Positions 1 through 5,962 of a stretch of DNA of 5,962 nucleotides are shown piece after piece; the first letter of the stretch is position 1, and each line of letters starts with the position of its first letter. This DNA is from Roseimaritima sp. (GTDB lineage Bacteria; Planctomycetota; Planctomycetia; Pirellulales; Pirellulaceae). The notes under the pieces were generated by a model, which worked only from the letters and a program-made list of their open reading frames with translations, made no database searches and was not told where the DNA came from. The position numbers and the translations under genes were made by a program. The DNA lies in NCBI GenBank assembly GCA_007124075.1, contig SLFV01000002.1, positions 1 to 5,962 on the forward strand, given 5' to 3'.

Positions 1-1352
1 AGCTTCCTTTGACGAGCGCCAGGGTCGTCGCTCATTGACGCGGTTTCGGGGTACAAAAAATGGGGCGACTTCAGTGCAACCAATACAATGCGTTTGACCG
101 CCTGTTCCAACGAATCGGTTGTCCGAAAGTGTCGATCGACCATTTCTGCCCGCTGTTGGTCGGTCAGGGGTTTGCGGATTGCATTGGCTACCAGACGCTC
201 GCAAAATTCCCGAACCTTTTTTTCACGATCCGAGTCGTTGCGTTTGGTTTTTGCCAAGCGATCCAAGTCTTCCGCGATTAAGGATCCCAGTTCTAAGGCC
301 GCGTTAGTGGTCGCCTGAATCCAAGCTTGCGATACGGTAGTCCCTCGCGCGTAACCTACACTGCTGTCATCAGGAGGAAACGGAGTGGACACGGTCCAAA
401 TGTGGGGTGTCCACTTGGGGCTCAGGTTCCTGGTCGGGATCGCTTCGCGGGATCGTCCCGGTCGCTGCCAAAGGAGCTGCAACGATGCAGTTGGCTGGCC
501 GACCGAACCGACTTTCTTCGTCCCCACCTCGCCACGAAAATATTCCAAGCGAACCGGATAAATGCGTCCCCCCAACAGAAACATGGACGCAGTGTATTCA
601 TCTTGATCGCCCGATTTGATCTTGGCATCAATTAGCACCCGATCATTCAAAAAAAGCTTGGCGGCATTCGGGGTTTGAATCGTAAATTGGTAACGCCCCG
701 TCTCTGGAACGATCAAACCTCCGGTCATCAATATCGAAAAAGCCTTGCCAGCTTCCAGTTCCTTCATCGGCGAACCGTCGCCGAAGTCAAAAACAATACG
801 AGGTTCAATCTGTTCGAGCTTTCGCTGCTTGCGATCAAAATGCTTCGCTGCGAAAAACTCCGTCTGCAAACCTCGCTGGTCGGGCAAGGTTGCCGCTCCG
901 AGAAAATGACTGCCTAAATCGGCCACCGATTGCTGGAACTGGGCAGCCGTCAAACGGGATAATTCGACGCGCGGTGGCGCATTGCGGAGCTGTGCGGTCG
1001 GGGAGTAAAACGCATCGTAAACGTATCGGGCCACAGCCACAGCATCTTCGGCAACGCACGCGTCAGCTTCGCCCTCGGGCATCGTCGTTTCGATAACCTC
1101 GATCAGCTTCTGCAGCGGCCAATCACCGACCAGAGGTGAAGGGTATTCGGTCTGCGTCCCTTCGCCATTTTGTCCGTGACACGCCGAACATTGTGCCTGG
1201 TAGATCTGCTGGCCAAGATTGTCCCCGAGATCACCAGCATTTTCGTCGGCAGGGACAGGAGCCAGCCTTCCCACGGTCGCAAGCACAACGGTCAGTACCA
1301 ACAACCATGCCGTCGAAGTAACGTAGTGTCTAATAAGCTGAATGATTTGCAT
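1..1352 (-). CDS. Secreted cytochrome c / PA14 / DUF1592-family protein, 3' end beyond left edge
   Basis: Partial gene: 450 codons read without a stop from ATG at 1352 to the left edge. Residues 1-35 form a signal peptide, with Arg8 and His9, a hydrophobic core at about 15-28 and a likely cleavage after PVPA (residue 35), so the protein should be exported. A mono-haem cytochrome c domain follows (about 46-116) with CSACH at 55-59 and a probable distal ligand Met91 in TTMPEG. Residues 129-152 (LSRLTAAQFQQSVADL) resemble DUF1587. Residues 161-306 look like a PA14 beta-sandwich (FFAAKHFD, FDFGDGSP, VPETGRYQFTI, LFLNDRVLID, RLEYFRGE), a fold often used for carbohydrate binding. Residues 378-432 resemble DUF1595 (FCERLVANAIRKPLTDQQ), and LVALKSPHFLYPE at 424-436 opens DUF1592. 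By family pattern, DUF1588 and DUF1585 should follow outside the window. The biochemical role of these DUFs is unknown. No Shine-Dalgarno motif is visible. The gene is separated by 471 bases from the propeller gene upstream and may have its own promoter. Confidence 0.93.
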   Translation of the reverse strand, partial: MQIIQLIRHYVTSTAWLLVLTVVLATVGRLAPVPADENAGDLGDNLGQQIYQAQCSACHGQNGEGTQTEYPSPLVGDWPLQKLIEVIETTMPEGEADACVAEDAVAVARYVYDAFYSPTAQLRNAPPRVELSRLTAAQFQQSVADLGSHFLGAATLPDQRGLQTEFFAAKHFDRKQRKLEQIEPRIVFDFGDGSPMKELEAGKAFSILMTGGLIVPETGRYQFTIQTPNAAKLFLNDRVLIDAKIKSGDQDEYTASMFLLGGRIYPVRLEYFRGEVGTKKVGSVGQPTASLQLLWQRPGRSREAIPTRNLSPKWTPHIWTVSTPFPPDDSSVGYARGTTVSQAWIQATTNAALELGSLIAEDLDRLAKTKRNDSDREKKVREFCERLVANAIRKPLTDQQRAEMVDRHFRTTDSLEQAVKRIVLVALKSPHFLYPETASMSDDPGARQRK

Positions 1353-1484
1353 GACTTGCAACTTAATTGATTGCCAAGGTGGGTGTTTCTTAGCTCGGAT
1401 AAAAAAATTCTTAACCCTTTGCAAAAGGTCGCTATGGATCGTGCGATCAAGTCAGTGTGGCACGGAATCCACCCCACCCTTGAA

Positions 1485-1539
1485 AGAGGGCGGCCTCCCG
1501 GGCACGGCAGCGGGCCGTTTTTTTGGGGAGACGCCCTCT
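1485..1539. repeat. Long imperfect hairpin in the spacer
   Basis: AGAGGGCG at 1485-1492 pairs perfectly with CGCCCTCT at 1532-1539 (8 base pairs). The next inner bases, 1493-1499 and 1525-1531, pair only in part (four Watson-Crick pairs, one G-T, two mismatches). A smaller hairpin and a run of seven T lie inside. It could act as a terminator, an RNA-stability element or part of a repetitive element. On the minus strand, the strand of all the genes, the closing arm is followed by TTTC only, so it is a poor intrinsic terminator for the propeller gene. Confidence 0.5.
1504..1524 (+). terminator. Possible intrinsic terminator facing right
   Basis: ACGGC (1504-1508) and GCCGT (1514-1518) form a five-base-pair GC-rich stem with a five-base loop, followed by seven T at 1518-1524. 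This is the classical form of a Rho-independent terminator, but only for plus-strand transcripts, and no plus-strand gene is recognised in this window. It could block antisense transcription into the propeller gene, or simply be part of a repetitive palindromic element. The stem is short, so efficiency is uncertain. Confidence 0.3.
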
Positions 1540-1823
1540 GCGACCAAGCACGCTGTTTGGCTTACTCACAACCCGATGCGTTAGCAAGGCCCGGCTTGCC
1601 ATGAACCCGCATGAAGGATCGCCTCGCCAACCCTTCGGGTTTCCACTGGGTCACCAGCCGAAAAACCGTGGGGTAGCGTGAATCGACACTTATTTTCCGC
1701 TGACACCTCAATATAACCGACGTGACAGGACTCGTCAGCGTCGATCTGCGCGCTGGTTTCTCTGCTGGTATCCGCCGTGTGACAAAATTCGCATGCTGCG
1801 ATCGCCAAAAAAATCACTGGACC

Positions 1824-3542
1824 TCATTGCTGCGGTTCCGATGCAGGAATTTGGTTCAGTGTGTAAAAACCGACAGGATGCAATAGCGGATGGCCCGCTT
1901 CGTCTGTTAATCCCGGCGCATGAACTTCATGCACAAACAACGGTCGCAAGCCGGATACCCCCAGCCGAACACGATAACCATCCTCACTAACTTCAGCCGA
2001 CGTGACTTCCAGATCGCGCTGCAGGATTTCGTCACTACCGTATTTTGCTTGATGCATATAGGTGTAACTGCGAATGCGATAACTATCCAGACGCGCCGCA
2101 GTATCGACGCTAACGGGACGCGTCAGCCGTAATTCAAAGCCTGTGGGCAGAGCACGAATTTCTTGCATTTCGAAAGGGGTCTTGCCACTCCAAACCAAAC
2201 GTTCCAGACCATAAGACGCTTTTCCCAAGCTGCTCCAGCCGCGATTGGTCAGCCCTACAAAGACGCTGCCATCCTGTCCCTGAGCCAACCGCAATACTGC
2301 GGATGACATCCCCGATCGGAAAGGAAAGCAGGCCCCCTGGTACTGTCCGTCAATTTTCTCCAAAAACACGCGACTGACTCCGGCAAGCGTGAACTCGCCC
2401 ACAAATAGTTGCCCCGCAAATGGGCCAAACTTTCCCTCACTGGCATCCAGCATGATGTCGGTCGTCGATTGCCCCATTTTTTTGTACGGAAACCAGACCG
2501 CCGGGGGAACCATTGACGGGACCTGTCGGACTGCCTCCGGATAGGGGACGCCATCGGGCATGGAGAAAATTTCCGGCAACGGTGACTGCGGATCTTCCGC
2601 CGACGCCAAAGCTTCAGGGTGATGATAGAACACCCCTTCCCTCAGGTGATGCAACGAATTGGTCGGAACCCAATTGCCCTGCTGGTCCGTGTAGAAGACA
2701 TCGCCTGCGGCATTGGCACCCAAACCCGATGGTGAACGCATGCCCGCGCACATCGGACGAAGCTCGCCAGCGGGAGTCACGACCATCCCCCAGCCCCGCC
2801 ATTTCGCCTGTTTGTAACCCAGTCGGGAATGGGTTGTCGTGTGCCGTAACTCATTAGCTCCCAGCCCCATGCCAATATTTAACGTCAGCCACAGGTTGCC
2901 GGCAGCATCCCGCTCAGGCCCGTAAGCATATTCGTGATAATGGCCCGTCAGTCCCCAGGCATTCGCCACCGATTGGTAGAAATCCGCGACTCCGTCCCGC
3001 GTGGTGTCAACCAATCGCGTCAATTCCGCGCGTTGCGTTACGTACAGCGAATCGTTGTCCTGCAACAAGCCCAGCGGTTCGTGTAGTGCATGGGCGATCC
3101 GCTGGTACGTTACATTTTCCGGTGGATCGTCGTAGGCACCACGAATCCGCCAAACCTCGCCCTTACGAATGGCAACGGCCAGTTCCCGCTGCGGCAGGAC
3201 CGCAATCCCACTGATCTCCAATGGAACGCCGTCAGGCGCGGGTTTCCAGGTTGCCGAACGGGAATCTGTCAATGTTGTCGATGTGGTGACGGAAATCAGC
3301 GGATAATAATCGTCCTCGGTTCCCTGACCGAACGACGGAAACGTTCCGGAGAAGTAGACCGCCGTCGCGATTATCGCTATCGCAATCCGAATGGATCTTG
3401 GTCGTAATTCAAACTGGGATCGCTGCCGTAATGGGCCACCCAAAAGCCATGGATCGGCTTTCGCTTTCTCAAAACCGCCATCTGTTGTTACCGCTGCGCG
3501 GGGGCGGGGGAGGCATATTGAATGGACATTTATTGATCTCAT
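1824..3542 (-). CDS. Exported sorbosone-dehydrogenase-like beta-propeller protein
   Basis: Encodes 572 residues from ATG at 3542. A hydrophobic segment at about 50-66 (SIRIAIAIIATAVYFSG) preceded by Arg-rich sequence acts as signal peptide or anchor; its N-terminal region of nearly 50 residues is unusually long. Residues about 96-450 form a propeller of the glucose/sorbosone dehydrogenase (PQQ-dependent) type common in PVC bacteria: repeated blade strips such as ISGIAVLPQRELAVAIRKG, GHYHEYAYGPERDAAGN, GMRSPSGLGANAAGDVFYTD and GPFAGQLFVGEF. Residues about 453-566 form a separate C-terminal module (FELRLTRPV, SYTYMHQAKYGS, LLHPVGFYTLNQIP) that I know as a conserved tail of planctomycete propeller proteins, probably a beta-sandwich. 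There is no CxxCH, so unlike many relatives it carries no fused haem domain; the neighbouring cytochromes could supply that part. The ATG lies five bases after the stop of the cytochrome gene. A TTG at 3554 would give four more residues and a seven-base overlap, but ATG is preferred. Sugar oxidation is plausible but substrate and cofactor are unproved. Confidence 0.92.
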   Translation of the reverse strand: MRSINVHSICLPRPRAAVTTDGGFEKAKADPWLLGGPLRQRSQFELRPRSIRIAIAIIATAVYFSGTFPSFGQGTEDDYYPLISVTTSTTLTDSRSATWKPAPDGVPLEISGIAVLPQRELAVAIRKGEVWRIRGAYDDPPENVTYQRIAHALHEPLGLLQDNDSLYVTQRAELTRLVDTTRDGVADFYQSVANAWGLTGHYHEYAYGPERDAAGNLWLTLNIGMGLGANELRHTTTHSRLGYKQAKWRGWGMVVTPAGELRPMCAGMRSPSGLGANAAGDVFYTDQQGNWVPTNSLHHLREGVFYHHPEALASAEDPQSPLPEIFSMPDGVPYPEAVRQVPSMVPPAVWFPYKKMGQSTTDIMLDASEGKFGPFAGQLFVGEFTLAGVSRVFLEKIDGQYQGACFPFRSGMSSAVLRLAQGQDGSVFVGLTNRGWSSLGKASYGLERLVWSGKTPFEMQEIRALPTGFELRLTRPVSVDTAARLDSYRIRSYTYMHQAKYGSDEILQRDLEVTSAEVSEDGYRVRLGVSGLRPLFVHEVHAPGLTDEAGHPLLHPVGFYTLNQIPASEPQQ

Positions 3543-3547
3543 GCTGC

Positions 3548-5962
3548 TTACCAATGGTATTCCAACTCAATCGAAAAATTCGACTGCGGCGCTGGGAAGT
3601 CAAGCCCGTTCGAGAGTCGCCAAAGTTGCGAAGAATTCTGAGTCAGGACTTCGGTAGCTTTTTCGGGTGTAAGCAGGCGTACCGTTAAACCCTGATGGTC
3701 TTGAATCAAGTCGTGTCGCACGGCGGTTAATTCCGAGGCAGCATGCAGGTTCACAAGCACACCGCCCAAACTTTGTTCAGCTTGGGTAGGTTGGATCAGG
3801 ATTTGTCTGCGAAAACCGGTCTCTGTCGGCATCCAGTGTTCCGTAACCTTCAGATCACCGAACATCGACTCAAAATGAGGGACCCCGTCCGCCGCGATTC
3901 GAAATCCGCTAAACCGGGGCTCAATCTGTTGCCGTGCCACGGCGGCACGGTCCTGTTGACGTGCGGGAAGGTCAATGCTCAGCGGGTAATTTGCGGCCAG
4001 TTTGATGAACGGTTGGTCCAGTGGCGTTGCTGCTGGCGCAGAACGGATGAACCAAGTTCCCTCAGCATCCAAGAAACGGCCCTTCCACAACAAGGCGGGG
4101 CGACAATGCTGGGCATCAAACGCCATGTGGTTTCGTTGCGGATATCCCACTGCGATTGCCCGATGCCCCGCATGTGGCATGAACGTTCGAAGCAACAACG
4201 GACGATCCTCAGGAATCAATTCAAAATCAGCCGCTCGTGCTTGCTGGATTTTATCCGGCAGCAAATCCTTGTCGACTGCCGACAGGTAATTCCACATCGA
4301 CGCAATCTGCCGTGGCACGTCTCCGGCAAAAATGTCTTGATGGGGGCTGACGCCATCGGGAAAAAATTGCGGCATCCGCGTGTTTTGTTTGATTGCTCCG
4401 GGATTCAACAAAAACTGGAAAAACCACTCCGGATGCAAACGGCTATCCACCTTGGCAAGATCCACGCCGATCACGCCCGGCATCGCTTGACCCGCAAAAG
4501 CATGGCATTGGACACAACCAATATCCATTAATCTGCGTCCGGCCTGCAGGCTTTCGACTGCGGAATGAAAAGAACCAGGCCAACCAGTCGACTTTGCGTG
4601 TTGCAGTTGTTCCTGCCGGATCGGCTGATCTGCAGCCGACAAAACGGCCGCCATTCGTTTAGCGAAATCTGTCGGGTAACTGGGCATTCGAGCATGCATG
4701 TGGGGACGCACCGGAGGTGTTTTCCCTGTTAAAACTCGCTCCAGATGGGATTTCTTCAGCTTGCTGCCAACAGCCGTCAGCGACGGTGGCAGACGACCTT
4801 CGTCTCCCAAGTCGATGTTGTTGACGGTTTGGAAAGCTCCGCTGCGATCACGCGCAACCCCGCCCAGTTCTCCTCGAACATGACAGGCGTAGCAATTCTG
4901 AGCTAACAATGATACGGTTGCTGCAGCCTGTGGTGATCGATCCAGACTATTGTCTTCGTCCCAATCCGGCAGAAACGCTCGAAGGTGCGACCACTGGGAG
5001 GACGTCAATTGAAACCGCGATGGGCTGGCCTGATCGGTCGAACAACAGGACCCCGACCCGTCCGCTGACGTTGGTAATTGGGAAAGCTGAGGTGGTTTAC
5101 CCAACGCGGAAATTTCCGGTAACTCAGCATCAACTTCGTGACACGCATTGCAACGCAATTTGACAAACCAAGCTTTCCCAGTGTCGATCAGCGTAGACTT
5201 CTCGTTTGCACTCCCACTTTCACCCGTCTCCTTGGCGGGCTGTACCTCCGCGGCGCGACCAACGGTGTCAGGCTTTGCAGCGCCGTCAACATCCGCAAAC
5301 CTCGCCTGCAGGTACGCCGCCAGGTGGGCGGCTTCCATGACCTTCAACCCAAAATGCGGCATCCGTCCCCCAGGCCGACTTTCAAGTGGATTGATCAAAA
5401 AGCGGGTCAACCCCTCGGCGGTGTACTTGGTGTCCAAGCGTAACAAAGGAACCGCAGCGAAGGGTGGCTCGATTTGTCCCAGCCCCATTTCTTGCAGTTC
5501 TTCCGGGCTGTACTCCTCCAATAATTCGTCCAGATCGATCCCGCCGGTGGAAACCGCAGGCAGCACGTCCGTTGCGGGAGCATGGCACGCAACGCAACCG
5601 GTCCGGTGGTACAACTGGTCTCCTTCGCCCGGCTGACCCTGTTCCCAGAACTGATGCGGTACAGGATTCGCACCCGTTGCTCGGATCGTCGTGAAGGGCT
5701 TTTGCTGGGTCGAGAGAAATACGGACAAGGCCGCTGCCGCCTGCTGGCGGTCGGCGGGGGGCAGTGCCTGCAGTAGGTCGGGCATCGACGTGCCCGGTTT
5801 GACCGTCTGAGGAGCCAAGAGGAACTCTTCGACCCAGCTTGATTGCAACCCATTACCGGCCCGTAGCAGGCTTGGGCCCCCGCGTGCGACGACGGTCTCA
5901 CTTAAGTGACACTTCGTGCAGCTTAACTCGCCCACCAACAATTGGCCTAACAACTCGTCGGC
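3548..5962 (-). CDS. Penta-haem exported c-type cytochrome, 5' end beyond right edge
   Basis: Partial gene: the frame is open to the right edge (first visible codon GCC), giving 804 visible residues. The signal peptide and any N-terminal domain are outside. Five covalent haem c sites are visible: CTKCH 15-19, CVACH 123-127, CNACH 271-275, CYACH 357-361 and CVQCH 483-487. Likely distal methionines follow four of them: Met60 (TSMPD), Met201 (GRMPH), Met426 (ARMPS) and Met530 (TRMPQ). Haem 3 has no such Met before the next site; its domain carries a Cys pair (306-307) and appears atypical. Residues 222-258 are a low-complexity linker rich in Ala, Glu and Ser. The last 225 residues (about 580-804) contain no haem and form a conserved planctomycete module (LLLRTFMPHAGHRAIAVGYP, FDAQHCRPALLWKGRFLDA), probably beta-rich and of unknown function. 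The protein should transfer electrons outside the cytoplasmic membrane. The propeller gene begins five bases after its stop, suggesting co-transcription and partnership. No frameshift is seen. Confidence 0.95.
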   Translation of the reverse strand, partial: ADELLGQLLVGELSCTKCHLSETVVARGGPSLLRAGNGLQSSWVEEFLLAPQTVKPGTSMPDLLQALPPADRQQAAAALSVFLSTQQKPFTTIRATGANPVPHQFWEQGQPGEGDQLYHRTGCVACHAPATDVLPAVSTGGIDLDELLEEYSPEELQEMGLGQIEPPFAAVPLLRLDTKYTAEGLTRFLINPLESRPGGRMPHFGLKVMEAAHLAAYLQARFADVDGAAKPDTVGRAAEVQPAKETGESGSANEKSTLIDTGKAWFVKLRCNACHEVDAELPEISALGKPPQLSQLPTSADGSGSCCSTDQASPSRFQLTSSQWSHLRAFLPDWDEDNSLDRSPQAAATVSLLAQNCYACHVRGELGGVARDRSGAFQTVNNIDLGDEGRLPPSLTAVGSKLKKSHLERVLTGKTPPVRPHMHARMPSYPTDFAKRMAAVLSAADQPIRQEQLQHAKSTGWPGSFHSAVESLQAGRRLMDIGCVQCHAFAGQAMPGVIGVDLAKVDSRLHPEWFFQFLLNPGAIKQNTRMPQFFPDGVSPHQDIFAGDVPRQIASMWNYLSAVDKDLLPDKIQQARAADFELIPEDRPLLLRTFMPHAGHRAIAVGYPQRNHMAFDAQHCRPALLWKGRFLDAEGTWFIRSAPAATPLDQPFIKLAANYPLSIDLPARQQDRAAVARQQIEPRFSGFRIAADGVPHFESMFGDLKVTEHWMPTETGFRRQILIQPTQAEQSLGGVLVNLHAASELTAVRHDLIQDHQGLTVRLLTPEKATEVLTQNSSQLWRLSNGLDFPAPQSNFSIELEYHW

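Larger units (their letters stand above)
1353..1823. other. Structured intergenic spacer, no convincing gene
   Basis: This 471-base gap between two same-strand genes is long compared with the 5-base gap upstream. It contains several inverted repeats: a long imperfect hairpin (1485-1539), a stem at 1584-1599 (GCAAG/CTTGC, loop 6) and a stem at 1629-1641 (AACCC/GGGTT, loop 3). The part from about 1440 to 1720 is GC-rich and palindrome-rich, unlike the AT-richer strip at 1353-1430, and could be a dispersed intergenic repeat; this is inference. On the minus strand TTGCAA (1424-1419) and TATCCG (1401-1396) are 17 bases apart and about 44 bases before the ATG at 1352, a weak sigma-70-like pair (the -10 matches only three of six consensus bases). 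A TTGCA/TGCAA inverted repeat (1347-1361) overlaps that start codon. A 78-codon GTG frame at 1817-1581 is discussed under rejected items. Confidence 0.6.

Noticed and set aside
327..635. Plus-strand frame of 102 codons opposite the PA14 region
   Set aside because: The minus-strand frame carries the cytochrome, PA14 and DUF1592 sequence; this one is its shadow.
1347..1361. TTGCA/TGCAA inverted repeat around the ATG at 1352, as a possible operator or translational hairpin
   Set aside because: A five-base-pair, AT-containing stem is too short to claim regulation without comparison to relatives.
1581..1817. Minus-strand 78-codon frame with GTG start, six bases after the propeller stop, containing one CEFCH haem-like motif
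   Set aside because: It shows no recognisable domain, no proper signal peptide before the CxxCH, and its second half runs through the palindromic part of the spacer. A single CxxCH can occur by chance. A small cytochrome remnant is not excluded; conservation in relatives would decide.
1353..1823. tRNA or other structured RNA gene in the spacer
   Set aside because: I found no T-loop consensus, cloverleaf or known riboswitch core on either strand by eye.
1731..1828. Short minus-strand frame whose ATG overlaps the propeller stop (ATGA arrangement)
   Set aside because: The frame is only about 31 codons, with Arg-rich, undistinguished sequence and no support beyond the overlap.
2513..2857. Plus-strand frame of 114 codons
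   Set aside because: Antisense to the propeller; low-complexity Pro/Arg-rich product typical of shadow frames.
3743..4531. Plus-strand frame of 262 codons
   Set aside because: It lies wholly antisense to the cytochrome gene, whose haem motifs and domain order prove the minus-strand frame. Its product resembles nothing I know and looks like a shadow.
5148..5636. Plus-strand frame of 162 codons and the overlapping minus-strand 164-codon frame at 5407-5901
   Set aside because: Both are alternative frames over cytochrome domains 1 to 3. They contain no family motifs.

Overview
The window looks like chromosomal DNA from a planctomycete, most likely of the Pirellulaceae (Rhodopirellula-like) type. 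The evidence is the protein content. All three genes belong to families greatly expanded in Planctomycetes and related PVC bacteria: a DUF1587/DUF1595/DUF1592 secreted cytochrome with a PA14 insert, a sorbosone-dehydrogenase-like beta-propeller, and a large multi-domain c-type cytochrome. GC content looks moderate by eye (not computed). No clear Shine-Dalgarno sequence precedes either visible start codon, which is common in this phylum. The genus is an inference.

Layout: every gene I accept is on the minus strand, so transcription runs from right to left. From 5962 to 3548 is the 3' part of a gene for an exported cytochrome with five CxxCH haem sites; its start lies beyond the right edge. Five bases after its stop codon begins the beta-propeller gene (3542 to 1824), so the two are almost certainly one transcription unit. 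Next comes a 471-base spacer (1353-1823) with no convincing gene. It holds several GC-rich inverted repeats, including a long imperfect hairpin with a T run on the plus strand. From 1352 to the left edge lies the 5' part of a third gene (450 codons visible, still open). It encodes a signal peptide, a mono-haem cytochrome c domain, a DUF1587-like strip, a PA14 domain, a DUF1595 region and the beginning of DUF1592.

Together the genes describe an exported redox module. Seven protein domains or groups face the periplasm (or the paryphoplasm of older planctomycete literature): a likely sugar-oxidising or sugar-binding propeller, a PA14 fold often linked to glycan binding, and six haem c groups in total across two proteins that could carry electrons away. 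Degradation of complex or sulfated polysaccharides is the usual guess for such clusters. That function is not established for these families, and nothing in the sequence proves a substrate.

The many open frames on the plus strand are antisense shadows of these three genes. I see no tRNA, rRNA, CRISPR array, transposase or phage gene. The least explained DNA is the structured spacer.
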